The notes under the pieces are model-generated. The model was given only the letters and a program-made list of their open reading frames with translations. It did not search any database and had not been told where the DNA came from. Position numbers and translations under genes: made by a program. Positions 24,907 through 33,503 of a stretch of DNA of 62,672 nt are shown in pieces. Numbering within the stretch: position 1 is the stretch's first letter; each line of letters starts with the position of its first letter. The stretch comes from CAZMGD01 sp964565705 (lineage in GTDB: Bacteria > Actinomycetota > Acidimicrobiia > Acidimicrobiales > Ilumatobacteraceae), in contig CAZMGD010000007.1 of the NCBI GenBank assembly GCA_964565705.1, positions 1 to 62,672 on the forward strand, written 5' to 3'.

Positions 24907-27651
24907 ATGCAGGAACTGCTGAACCTCACTATCACCGGCGCGGTGTCGGGCGCGATCTTCTCCCTGATCGCCTGCAGCTTGGTGCTCAGCTACAGCGCCT
25001 CGGGCATCTTCAACCTGTCGTTCGGCGCGATCGCCTACCTCTCCGCGTTCCTGTACTTCGAGCTGACCGCCGGCCTCGGCTGGCCGGTGGGGATCGCCGG
25101 GCCGCTCGTCATCCTCGTGTTCGCGCCCGCGTTCGGTTGGTTGCTCAACTGGGCGATCTTCCGCGGGCTCGCGTCCGCTGGCGAGAGCGCGCAGATCATG
25201 GCGACGGTCGGCCTGTTGGTCGCCCTGCCCGCGCTGGGCCGGTGGGTCGTGGAGCGACTCGTCGACGACGCGCACGTGCACATCCCGCTCGGCGACCAGG
25301 TGTACTCGATCCCAGGCCTCGGTCCGACACCGCGCAAGACGTTCGATCTGCCATTCGACGTCACCCTCAACAGCGACCAGTTGATCGTCTTCATCGCCGC
25401 CGGCATCGTGGCGATCGGCCTGTGGGTGCTGCTGCGACGGACCCGTCTCGGTCTCGACATGCGCGCCCAGGTGGATCGACCGACGCTGGCCGCGTACCGG
25501 GGCGTCGACGGTGACCACACGCTGTCCATCACATGGATGATCTCGACCGCCCTGGCGGCCCTCGCCGGCGTCGTGGGCGCGCCGGTGCTCAACAGCCTCG
25601 ACCCGAACACGTACAACGTCGTGCTGTTCGTCGCGGTGTGCGCCGCGGTGCTCGGCGGCCTGCGCTCGATCCCGCGGGCCTTCATCGGCGGCCTCGTGAT
25701 CGGCGTCGCCCAGAACCTCGTGCTGCGGTACGCCACCTTCGCCAAGGACATCTCGGGGTTCAACGCGTCGGTACCGTTCCTGCTGCTGCTCGGTGGCCTG
25801 CTCTGGATGGGTCGCAATGGACCTCGGCGCGCCGGCCAGACCGCGGATGCGGCGCCACCCCCCGACCCGGCGGCCGACCTGCCACGGTGGCGGCGACTCC
25901 TGCCGTGGACGATCGCCGGGTCGGCGCTGCTCGTGTACCTGATGTTCATCGCCGACGACTTCTGGGTCGGGTTGATCGCGAGAGGTCTGTGCCTCTCGCT
26001 GGTCTACCTGTCGTTCGTCGTCGTGACCGGCATCGGTGGCATGGTCAGCCTGGCCCAGGCCACCTTCGTCACGATGGCGTCGCTCACGATGGGGTACCTG
26101 CTCGGCCACGACGTGCCCGTGGTGCTCGCGATGGCGCTCGGGGTGCTGTCGGCCGTGGTGCTTGGCGTGCTCTGTGCGCTGCCGGCGCTGCGCCTCGGTG
26201 GCCTGTCGCTGACGCTCGCGACCCTTGCGCTGGCGTTCCTCGGCGATCGGGTGCTGTTCGCCTGGAACCCGTTCCGCAACGGATCGACGGGATGGCGCGT
26301 CCCGCGCCTCGAGGTGGGTCCGGTCGACCTGGCCGACGACCGGACGATGGCGGTCGTGGTGCTCGCGATGATCCTGTTCGTCGTCTGGATGATCTCCAAC
26401 CTGCAGAAGTCGCCGAACGGCCGAGCGATGCTCGCTGTGCGCTCGAGCCAACCGGCGGCGGCGACCACCGGGGTGTCCCCGGCCATCTCCAAGCTGAAGC
26501 TGTTCGGGCTCTCAGCGGCGATCGCCGGCATCGGTGGGGTGATGCTGGCGATGTTCAACCAGGCCGCGTCGAGCAGCGCCACCCGGGCGGAGACCGGGCT
26601 GCTGTGGCTGGCGACCGTCGTGCTGTTCGGCATCAGGCGCCCGGCGGGCGCGGTGCTCGCCGGCCTGGCCGCGGTGATCAGCCCGCAGATCTGGCAGGAG
26701 TTCACGATCAACGGGTGGATCGGTCACCAGTCGTCGTTCTTCCCGGCGATCCTGTTCGGCCTCGGTGCGGTGTCGCTGGCCAAGAACCCGGAGGGGATGA
26801 TCTCGGTCACGGCGCTGCAGAACGCCGAGCGACGAGCCAGGCGGGCGGCGAAGCGCGCCGGCACCGGGACGGATGAACCGACCCCGATCGAGCAGGCACG
26901 CTCGATGCCGCCCACCGTTGCCGTGGATGCCGGCGGCGGCACGGCGCCCGTGCTGGTCACCGTCGGGTTCTGTACCGGGTACGGAGACCTCTCGGTGATC
27001 CGCGGCGTCGACGTGCACCTCGGCAGCGGTTCGATCGCCGCACTGCTCGGTGCGAACGGGGCGGGCAAGTCGACGCTCTGCGCCGGCCTGGCCGGAGGCC
27101 TCCCGGCGCAGCGAGGGGCCGTCGTCTTCGACGGCGTGGACATCACCACCCGTCCGGCGCACTGGCGGGCGCGCCGCGGCCTGGTGCTCGCGCCGGAGTC
27201 TCGCGGCGTGTTCCCGAGTCTGACCGTCGACGAGAACCTCGGGGTCTGGCTGCGGTCCCGCCGCGAGATCGACCATGCGCTGGCCAGGTTCCCGGCGCTC
27301 GCCCAGCGTCGCAACATCCCTGCCGGCAACCTGTCGGGTGGCGAGCAACAGCTGCTGACCCTCGCGCCGCTCATCGTCCGACCGCCCAAGGTGCTGATCG
27401 CCGACGAGCCCACGCTCGGCCTCGCGCCGCTCGTGGTCCGCAACCTGCTCGAACTGTTCCGCACGCTGCGCGACGACGGTGTCGCCGTGTTGCTGGTCGA
27501 GGAGAAGGTGCGCTCCCTGCTGGAGCTGGCCGACGTGGTGTCGCTGCTCCAACTCGGTCGCGTCGTGTGGGCCGGTGACGCCGACGCGATCGACGACGCC
27601 GAGCTGACCGCTGCGTACCTCGGTGGTGCACGTGGTGCCGAGGTGAGTTGA
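24907..27651 (+). CDS. livHMF: Triple fusion LivH-LivM-LivF: ABC importer permeases plus ATPase
   Basis: This 914-residue single polypeptide holds what are normally three subunits of a branched-chain-type importer. Residues about 1-305 are a LivH permease (AIFSLIACSLVLSYSASGIFNLSFGA), about 325-650 a LivM permease (GGMVSLAQATFV, ALRLGGLSLTLATLALAF), and about 685-914 a LivF ATPase. The ATPase has Walker A GANGAGKST near 717, signature NLSGGEQQ near 809 and Walker B VLIADEPTLGLAP. Linkers are Pro/Ala/Asp- and Arg/Ala-rich. No frameshift is needed. Together with separate LivG and LivK it forms a full importer with one fused half and one lone ATPase. The gene is divergent from the P450 and follows operator C. 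Confidence 0.92.
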   Translation: MQELLNLTITGAVSGAIFSLIACSLVLSYSASGIFNLSFGAIAYLSAFLYFELTAGLGWPVGIAGPLVILVFAPAFGWLLNWAIFRGLASAGESAQIMATVGLLVALPALGRWVVERLVDDAHVHIPLGDQVYSIPGLGPTPRKTFDLPFDVTLNSDQLIVFIAAGIVAIGLWVLLRRTRLGLDMRAQVDRPTLAAYRGVDGDHTLSITWMISTALAALAGVVGAPVLNSLDPNTYNVVLFVAVCAAVLGGLRSIPRAFIGGLVIGVAQNLVLRYATFAKDISGFNASVPFLLLLGGLLWMGRNGPRRAGQTADAAPPPDPAADLPRWRRLLPWTIAGSALLVYLMFIADDFWVGLIARGLCLSLVYLSFVVVTGIGGMVSLAQATFVTMASLTMGYLLGHDVPVVLAMALGVLSAVVLGVLCALPALRLGGLSLTLATLALAFLGDRVLFAWNPFRNGSTGWRVPRLEVGPVDLADDRTMAVVVLAMILFVVWMISNLQKSPNGRAMLAVRSSQPAAATTGVSPAISKLKLFGLSAAIAGIGGVMLAMFNQAASSSATRAETGLLWLATVVLFGIRRPAGAVLAGLAAVISPQIWQEFTINGWIGHQSSFFPAILFGLGAVSLAKNPEGMISVTALQNAERRARRAAKRAGTGTDEPTPIEQARSMPPTVAVDAGGGTAPVLVTVGFCTGYGDLSVIRGVDVHLGSGSIAALLGANGAGKSTLCAGLAGGLPAQRGAVVFDGVDITTRPAHWRARRGLVLAPESRGVFPSLTVDENLGVWLRSRREIDHALARFPALAQRRNIPAGNLSGGEQQLLTLAPLIVRPPKVLIADEPTLGLAPLVVRNLLELFRTLRDDGVAVLLVEEKVRSLLELADVVSLLQLGRVVWAGDADAIDDAELTAAYLGGARGAEVS

Positions 27652-27659
27652 CGAGATCG

Positions 27660-28277
27660 TCAGTGCTTGCCGAGCTGGCCCTCGGTCTCGGTCAGGCCGC
27701 CGTCGGCCTGGAGGCAGGTGCCGGTGACAGCGCCCGACAGCGGTGAGGTGAGCCAGACCGCTGAGGAGGCGACCTGCTCGACGCTGACCGCGCCGAGCGG
27801 ACCCGGCTCGCCGGCGAAGGCCGGACACACGGCGTTGACCCGGATGCCGCGACCGCCGAACTCGAGCGCTGCCGTGCGGGTCAGGCCGACGATCGCGTGA
27901 TCGATCGCCGACGCGATGGCGGAGCCGGCCACCCCGACGAGGCCGGCGCTCGAGGCCAGGTTGACGATCGCCCCGCCCGTCTCGACCATCGCTCGCAGCT
28001 CGGCGCGCATCGCTCGGAACGTCCACCGCGCCCCGCCGGCGAGGATCGCGTCGAACAGATCCTCTGGCTGCTCGTCGAACGAGCCACGGTCGGGTGTGTG
28101 CGAGGGGAGGTTGACCGCGGCGTCGAGCCGGCCATGCCGTTCGACCACCTCCTGGACCCGGCGGTCGACGTCGTCGCTCGCCCGCTCGACCAACTCATCC
28201 TCGGCCACGAGTCGGCTGACGACGGCGTCGGCCAACGGTGACCAGGGCCCGGCGACCAGCACGACGCGGCCGATCAC
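27660..28277 (-). CDS. SDR-like pseudoenzyme (active site lost)
   Basis: This 205-residue protein has the SDR fold but lacks the working parts. The TGxxxGxG cofactor motif is replaced by AGPWSPLA, NNAG by NLPS, and the YxxxK pair by an Ala...Asp arrangement in ASAIDHAIVGL. It is also about 45 residues shorter than its neighbours. The C-terminal half is well conserved (TRTAALEFGGRGIRVNAVCP, QADGG). The GTG at 28277 overlaps the stop of the active SDR at 28274-29044 by 4 bases, so it is co-translated with it. A non-catalytic partner of that SDR is plausible but unproven; decay in progress is the other reading. Confidence 0.8.
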   Translation of the reverse strand: MIGRVVLVAGPWSPLADAVVSRLVAEDELVERASDDVDRRVQEVVERHGRLDAAVNLPSHTPDRGSFDEQPEDLFDAILAGGARWTFRAMRAELRAMVETGGAIVNLASSAGLVGVAGSAIASAIDHAIVGLTRTAALEFGGRGIRVNAVCPAFAGEPGPLGAVSVEQVASSAVWLTSPLSGAVTGTCLQADGGLTETEGQLGKH

Positions 28278-29044
28278 CGGTTCACCCCCGCGGCCGTGAC
28301 GAGCAGTGCTGCACCCGAGACGTACGAGGCCTCGTCGGAACACAGCCAGGCGACGCTCGCGGCGATCTCGCCGGGTTCGGCCAGGCGACCGTTCGGCTGC
28401 ATCCTGGTGATCTGCTCGAGCACCTCGGGGTGGTGCACGAGGTTGCCGGCGAGCATCGGTGTGTTCACCGAGCCCGGGCAGACCGCGTTGACCCGCACAC
28501 CGTCCATCGCGAACTCGCGGGCGGCACTGCGGGTGAGGCCGACCACGCCGTGCTTCGACGCCGAGTAGGCCGGTGTACCCGGCGTGCCGATCACCCCGGC
28601 GGCTGACGCGGTGTTCACGATCGAACCGTGACCCTGCCGGCGCATGATCGCGAGCTCGGCCCGCATGCAGGCCCAGATGCCCTTCAGGTTCACGCCCATC
28701 AACCGGTCGAACGTGGCGTCGTCGGTGTCCAGGAATGAGCCCGAGTTGGCGAACACACCGGCGTTGTTGTGCGCCCAGTCCAACCGGCCGTGCTCCTCGA
28801 CGATCCGGGCCACGACGGCATCGACATCGTCGACCGCGGTGACATCGAGCGCCCTGGCCTCGGCGGTGCCGCCGTCGGCATCGACGAGCGCGACGGTCTC
28901 GTCCGCACCGCGGACTTCCCGGTCGGCGATCACGACGTGGGCGCCCATCGCGGCCAGCGCTCGTGCACTGGCTTGACCGATGCCGGAGCCGCCCCCGGTC
29001 ACCAGCGCCACCCGCCGGATCGACCCTGGGTTCGCCGCGCTCAT
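28274..29044 (-). CDS. SDR family oxidoreductase
   Basis: This 256-residue classical SDR has intact motifs: TGGGSGIG, NNAG, and Ser plus YSASK (NTASAAGV then AYSASKHGVVGL). An acidic residue at the end of strand 2 (IADRE) suggests NAD(H) preference. The ATG at 29044 lies only 6 bases from operator D, so the operator must overlap the promoter or leader. It is the first gene of a two-gene minus-strand operon with the inactive SDR. Likely oxidises a hydroxyl intermediate of the locus pathway; inference. Confidence 0.92.
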   Translation of the reverse strand: MSAANPGSIRRVALVTGGGSGIGQASARALAAMGAHVVIADREVRGADETVALVDADGGTAEARALDVTAVDDVDAVVARIVEEHGRLDWAHNNAGVFANSGSFLDTDDATFDRLMGVNLKGIWACMRAELAIMRRQGHGSIVNTASAAGVIGTPGTPAYSASKHGVVGLTRSAAREFAMDGVRVNAVCPGSVNTPMLAGNLVHHPEVLEQITRMQPNGRLAEPGEIAASVAWLCSDEASYVSGAALLVTAAGVNR

Positions 29045-29050
29045 ACAGTC

Positions 29051-29072
29051 GATATCATAATCAGCGTATTGC
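29051..29072. promoter_or_regulatory. Operator site D, between divergent SDR operons
   Basis: This copy of the shared dyad reads ATATCATAATCAGCGTAT at 29052-29069. It lies in the 66-base gap between two divergent SDR operons (starts 29044 on minus and 29111 on plus). One site could control both directions. Confidence 0.7.
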
Positions 29073-29110
29073 GCCAACTGGGGAGGCGCGCCGGCTCGTT
29101 GGGGGGTTGC

Positions 29111-29878
29111 ATGTCACGACTGGAGGGCAAGGTTGCGCTGGTCACGGGCGCTGCCCGCGGGCAGGGCGAGTCGCACGCCCGCCGCTTCGCCGAGGAGGGC
29201 GCGCAGGTGCTGCTGGCCGACGTGCTCGACGACGCCGGCGAGATCGCCGCGAAGAGCATCGGTGGTGCCGCGCTGTACACGCATCTCGACGTCACGGACG
29301 AGGACCAGTGGGCCTCGGCGGTGGCGCTCGCGGTGTCGACGTTCGGCCGCCTCGACGTGCTCGTGAACAACGCCGGCATCCTGTCGGTGAGCGCGATCGA
29401 GCAAACGTCGCTCGCCGACTACCGGCGGGTGATCGACGTGAACCAGGTGGGTTGCTTCCTCGGGATGCGCGCCGCCGCACCGGCGATGCGGGCCGCGGGT
29501 GGCGGGTCGATCATCAACACGTCGTCGATCGCCGGCCTGCAGGGCGTGCCGGGCGTGATCTCCTACGTCGCTTCCAAGTATGCGATCCGTGGCATGACCA
29601 AGGCAGCCGCACTCGAGCTCGGCCACTCCGGCATCCGGGTGAACTCGGTGCACCCCGGCACGATCGACACGCCGATGATCAACGGCGGTGAGTTCGCCGA
29701 CGTCGACCAGGACGGTCTCTACGCGAGCTTGCCGATCCCGCGGATCGGACAGCCGATCGACATCTCGCACCTGATGGTGTACCTCGCGTCGGACGAGAGC
29801 TCGTACTGCACCGGCGGCGAGTTCCTCGTCGACGGCGGCATGTTGGCAGGCCCGGCGATCGCCGGGATCCTCGAATGA
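29111..29878 (+). CDS. SDR family oxidoreductase (hydroxysteroid-dehydrogenase-like)
   Basis: This 255-residue classical SDR has TGAARGQG, NNAG and Ser...YVASK intact. The TGAARGQG variant with a following ESHARRFAEEGA helix is typical of the 3-alpha/20-beta-hydroxysteroid dehydrogenase-like group, though substrate cannot be read from that. LADVLDD suggests NAD(H). The C-terminal FLVDGG signature is present. Its stop overlaps the next SDR start by 4 bases. First gene rightward from operator D. Confidence 0.92.
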   Translation: MSRLEGKVALVTGAARGQGESHARRFAEEGAQVLLADVLDDAGEIAAKSIGGAALYTHLDVTDEDQWASAVALAVSTFGRLDVLVNNAGILSVSAIEQTSLADYRRVIDVNQVGCFLGMRAAAPAMRAAGGGSIINTSSIAGLQGVPGVISYVASKYAIRGMTKAAALELGHSGIRVNSVHPGTIDTPMINGGEFADVDQDGLYASLPIPRIGQPIDISHLMVYLASDESSYCTGGEFLVDGGMLAGPAIAGILE

Positions 29879-30675
29879 ACACGGGAGGGCAGGCGATGTT
29901 GCTGGATGGCAAGGTGGCGATCGTGTCGGGTGCCGGCGCGGGCCTGGGCCGGGCCGTGTGCGTGGCGTTCGCCCGCGAGGGGGCCAAGGTCGTGGTGGGC
30001 GACGTCAGCCAGGAGGCCGTGCAGTCATCGGTCGCGGCCGTGCAGGACGCCGGCGGCGAGGCGGTCGGCGCGGTCACCGACATCACCGATCGTGGAGCGT
30101 GCGACGCGCTCGTCGCGCTCGCGCTCGACACCTACGGCCGGCTCGACGTGCTCGTCAACGACGCGTACGACGGCGGCGACTATCAGCGCTTCGACGACGC
30201 CGACCTGGCCAACTGGCGACACACGACCGACGTCAACGTCTGGGGCACGCTGCAGCTGACCCAGGCGGCGCTCCCGCACCTGAAGGCCGCCGGCGACGGG
30301 CGGATCGTGATGATCTGCACCCACGGCGTCGACGTGATCCAGCCGACGTTCGGCGCCTACACCGCATCGAAGGCGCAGCTCGCACACCTCGTGCAGCTGC
30401 TCGCTGCCGAGCTCGGTGAGTTCGGTGTACGCGTCAACGGCGTGTTCCCCGGGCCGATCTTCGCCGACGCGTTGAAGGGCTACCTCGCCCAGGTCGCCGA
30501 GTCGACCGGCACCCCGATCGACGACGTGCACCGTGAGTGGGGTGCGAAGAACTCGCTGCGCTACCTCGTGCCGCCCGAGGAGGTCGCCGGCTCGGTCGTG
30601 TTCCTGGCGTCGGACCTCGCCCGGCCAGTCACCGGTCAGGCGATCTACACCAACGCCGGCGAGTCGTTCCACTGA
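29875..30675 (+). CDS. SDR family oxidoreductase
   Basis: This 266-residue SDR has the cofactor motif SGAGAGLG and the pair YTASK. Two positions differ from the classical set: NNAG reads NDAY, and the catalytic Ser position 13 residues before the Tyr reads Thr (ICTHG segment). The enzyme may still be active but with changed chemistry. The ATG at 29875 overlaps the preceding stop; ATG at 29896 is a possible alternative. Second gene of the rightward operon behind operator D. Confidence 0.9.
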   Translation: MNTGGQAMLLDGKVAIVSGAGAGLGRAVCVAFAREGAKVVVGDVSQEAVQSSVAAVQDAGGEAVGAVTDITDRGACDALVALALDTYGRLDVLVNDAYDGGDYQRFDDADLANWRHTTDVNVWGTLQLTQAALPHLKAAGDGRIVMICTHGVDVIQPTFGAYTASKAQLAHLVQLLAAELGEFGVRVNGVFPGPIFADALKGYLAQVAESTGTPIDDVHREWGAKNSLRYLVPPEEVAGSVVFLASDLARPVTGQAIYTNAGESFH

Positions 30676-30714
30676 CCCGGTAACCGTGTGAGACCCCTCT
30701 GGCAGGGTGGGGTC

Positions 30715-32082
30715 ATGAGGGGTACGACGGTCGATCCGTGCGAGATCGCGGCGGTGGCGTCGGGGTTGGCGGCTGTCGACGAGTTCGTGTTGGAACGCGA
30801 CGGTGTCCTCGCCCGGCTGCGCGAGGCACGCCGCCTGCGCGGGTTCGCCGACACCTGCGAAGCAGCCCTCGCCCGCCGGTTGGACGTGTTGAGCGCCGCC
30901 GAGCCGAGCATCGGCGGGAACACCTCCTCAGCGGCCGGTGAGGCAGCGGAGTCCGACCGGCTGTTCGGATCCGACCACAGCGGGCCACGCGAATCCGAAC
31001 GTGATCGGCAGCGCACCCGCCGCCGCGCAGCCATCTTGGAGCGCTGCCCGGGCTTCAAGGCGGCGTTGGAGGCCGGGTGGATCACCTCCCGCCACGTCGA
31101 CGTCCTCGCCACCGCCATCGCCGGGATCGAACCGGCCGTCGCCGTCGAGTTGCTCGCCGACGAGGACGCCTTGGTCGAGTTCGCTCGCCGGGCCACCCCC
31201 GACACCTTCGCTGCCTGCTTGCGCCAGCGCGTCGACCTCATCCGCGCCGATGGCGGGATGCCGCGTCTCGAACGCCAACGCCGTGACAGCCGCGCCCACT
31301 GCACGCCGGATCCCGACACCGGCATGTACCGCCTCGTCTGCGACATCGACCCCGAACGCGGCACCGCGATCGCCCAAGCGATCCAAGCCCGCATCGATCG
31401 CCTCTACCAGACCGCCGGCGCCACCGACGGGCTCACCCCACAACAGGTGCGCGCCCAGGCGATCTTCGAGCTGATCACCCGCAGTGGCGACGGCGACGGC
31501 TGCGGGTTCGAGGCCCTCGTCATCGTCGACCACCAATCGTTGACCTCCGGGCCGCACGCGGCGACGGTGTGCGAGACCGCCGAAGGCATCCGCCTGCCCG
31601 TCTCCCACGTCCAGGACCTGTGCGCGACCGCGACGGTCACCGCCGCCATCCTCGACTCCGACGGCACCACCTTGGCCGTCGGACGCTGTGAGCGGATCGC
31701 CAACCGTGCCCAACGCAGGGCGTTACGGGCGATGTACCGCACCTGCGTGTATCCCGGCTGCGACGTCACCTTCGACCGCTGCCACATCCACCACATCCAA
31801 TGGTGGGACCACGGCGGCTCGACCGACCTCGACAACCTCGTCCCGGTCTGTCACCGCCACCACCACCTGATCCACGACGAGCACTGGACCCTCACCATCG
31901 ACCAGCACCGCACCCTGCGCTGGTACCGACCCGACGGCACCCTCCACCACGAAACCCCGTTCCAACCACTCACCCGCTGCACACACACCACGAACCCAGA
32001 CACCACCGACCACGCACCACCCAGCGACCGCCACGAAGCACCACCACACGGACCCGCACCACCTGGACCCGCAGGTCGGTGA
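30715..32082 (+). CDS. DUF222 domain / HNH endonuclease-like protein
   Basis: This 455-residue protein of the actinobacterial DUF222-HNH family has an N-terminal helical DUF222 region (about 10-300) and a C-terminal HNH nuclease motif (CVYPGCDVTFDRCHIHHIQWWDHGG, shortened: YPGC, HIHHI, NLVPVC, HHHLIH). Zn-ligand Cys and His residues are all present. These genes are multicopy and mobile-looking in many actinobacteria; their role is unknown. It has no operator copy, so it and the lipoprotein gene look like a later insertion within the catabolic locus. The tail after about residue 415 is His/Pro-rich. Confidence 0.9.
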   Translation: MRGTTVDPCEIAAVASGLAAVDEFVLERDGVLARLREARRLRGFADTCEAALARRLDVLSAAEPSIGGNTSSAAGEAAESDRLFGSDHSGPRESERDRQRTRRRAAILERCPGFKAALEAGWITSRHVDVLATAIAGIEPAVAVELLADEDALVEFARRATPDTFAACLRQRVDLIRADGGMPRLERQRRDSRAHCTPDPDTGMYRLVCDIDPERGTAIAQAIQARIDRLYQTAGATDGLTPQQVRAQAIFELITRSGDGDGCGFEALVIVDHQSLTSGPHAATVCETAEGIRLPVSHVQDLCATATVTAAILDSDGTTLAVGRCERIANRAQRRALRAMYRTCVYPGCDVTFDRCHIHHIQWWDHGGSTDLDNLVPVCHRHHHLIHDEHWTLTIDQHRTLRWYRPDGTLHHETPFQPLTRCTHTTNPDTTDHAPPSDRHEAPPHGPAPPGPAGR

Positions 32083-32126
32083 TCGGCGTGACGCCGGTCG
32101 TCGGGCAACGATCGGCCCGGGACACA

Positions 32127-32220
32127 CCCCTGATCAGCGGTGAGCGAGCCGACCGAGGTCGGACCGGGCCCGACCCCTGATCAGCGGTGAGCGAGCCGAC
32201 CGAGGTCGGACCGGGCCCGA
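32127..32220. repeat. Perfect 47-bp tandem duplication
   Basis: Units 32127-32173 and 32174-32220 are identical over all 47 bases and directly abut. Each contains short inverted repeats (for example CGACCGAGGTCGG). It lies between the convergent HNH gene and the lipoprotein gene, so it may also end transcription. The rest of the 182-base gap shows nothing else I can support. Confidence 0.85.
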
Positions 32221-32264
32221 CCGCGCCGTCAGTGAACACCCGACGCGTCAACCGGGGCTGCGAG

Positions 32265-33113
32265 TCAGCAGGTGCCGCCCGGCAGGATCACGCGCGCCGC
32301 GACCTCGTAGAGGGTTCCGTCCTGGCGGTACACCGTGCCGCGCGCCCCGGCCTGCAGCGCGGCCACCGCGTCGGGGTCCTCGACGACCGTGCACTCGGTG
32401 GCGGCAGCGAGATCGGTCGTGTGGTCGGGCCACGCCACCTCGTCGTTGCCGGAGGCCACGGGTGCGGCGACGATGCCGATGCGATCGGGCTCGTAGAACT
32501 CACCCTCGAGCTCGACCTGCAGCGTCGACAGGCTGGCGGTGAAGGCCCGCAGGGCGACCAGGGCTGGGTCGCCGTCGCCGGCAGAGCTCAACCCGTCGGC
32601 GACGTGGGTGAAGGTGCCATCCGCCGTCGCCAGGATGACGGTCGTACGCGGCGGGTCCGACATCCCGACCGGTGGTGGATACGCCGGGGGCTCGGCCAGG
32701 AGGCCACCGCGCTCGGCGTCCGCAAGCAGCTCGTCGACGCGCGCCGGGTCGATGTGGGTGACCTCGTACGGCCACACCTGGGGCGCAACGGTCGGAAGCG
32801 CCTGGCTCCGGGCGAGGACCGTGCCATCGGCGTACACGGCGACCTGTGGTCCGTCGGGCAGGAACGGAGGTGACACGGGGAACAGCCCCTGGACAGCGTA
32901 CGTGATCACCGGCCCGTCACCCGATGCGGGCTCCAGGTCCGGCACCGTACTGGCGGCGGTGGACGTGGACGGCAGGGACGTCGACGGAGGTGTCGTCGAC
33001 GCCGATGTCGTCGACGCCGATGTCGTCGACGCGTCGGTGGCATCGTCGCCACCGCATCCGACGAGCAGCGCCCCGACGCCGCCGACAACCAGCCAGATCG
33101 CACATGTCGTCAT
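32265..33113 (-). CDS. Hypothetical lipoprotein
   Basis: This 282-residue secreted protein has an N-terminal hydrophobic signal ending in a lipobox (VGALLVGC, Cys about residue 20). A low-complexity Ser/Thr/Asp linker follows (about 25-60), encoded partly by a 15-bp direct repeat at 33001-33030. The body has no family I recognise; it alternates beta-like segments and ends in a Cys pair region (ECTVVE and GGTC). It is upstream of no regulon gene, and its function is unknown. Confidence 0.75.
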   Translation of the reverse strand: MTTCAIWLVVGGVGALLVGCGGDDATDASTTSASTTSASTTPPSTSLPSTSTAASTVPDLEPASGDGPVITYAVQGLFPVSPPFLPDGPQVAVYADGTVLARSQALPTVAPQVWPYEVTHIDPARVDELLADAERGGLLAEPPAYPPPVGMSDPPRTTVILATADGTFTHVADGLSSAGDGDPALVALRAFTASLSTLQVELEGEFYEPDRIGIVAAPVASGNDEVAWPDHTTDLAAATECTVVEDPDAVAALQAGARGTVYRQDGTLYEVAARVILPGGTC

Positions 33114-33146
33114 GCGGGGTCTGACGCCCGCTGGCGCCGGCTGGTT

Positions 33147-33503
33147 TCAGCCGTGGACCACCGAGCGGGTGATCTTGCCGTCGTGCAGGGTGAAGACGTT
33201 GGCGGCGACGGTGCCGCTGATCGACTCGACGAGCACCACCGAGTCGAGGCCGACGAGCACGTGGATCGGGTCGTCGATGTGGATCTCGCCCGGCGCCATG
33301 TTCGCCGCGAACCAGCGGCGCAACTCGTCCTTGCCGCGCAGGATGCCGCTCGGTGTGTCGAACATGTCGATCAGGAACGTCGACTCGAACACGACGTCGT
33401 CGGCGCACATCGCCATCACCGCATCGAGGTCGTGCCGGTTCCACGCCGCGATCCACGTGGTGACGAACTCCTCGGCGGCCTCCCGGGTGAGATGCGCGCT
33501 CAT
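33147..33503 (-). CDS. SnoaL/NTF2-like domain protein, short type
   Basis: This 118-residue SnoaL-fold protein is closer to the SnoaL_2 ketosteroid-isomerase-like group than the other three in the window (AWNRHDLDAVMAMCADDVVFES). The conserved hydrophobic core and a C-terminal DGKITR turn are present. Its ATG overlaps the enoyl-CoA hydratase stop by 4 bases, so it is the last gene of the hydrolase-hydratase-SnoaL operon behind operator E. A hydratase, isomerase or decarboxylase role in the pathway is inference. Confidence 0.87.
   Translation of the reverse strand: MSAHLTREAAEEFVTTWIAAWNRHDLDAVMAMCADDVVFESTFLIDMFDTPSGILRGKDELRRWFAANMAPGEIHIDDPIHVLVGLDSVVLVESISGTVAANVFTLHDGKITRSVVHG

Noticed and set aside
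32986..33030. Short 15-bp direct repeats that might suggest a small CRISPR-like array
   Set aside because: They are in frame inside the lipoprotein linker, encode repeated Ser-Thr-rich residues and have no spacers.
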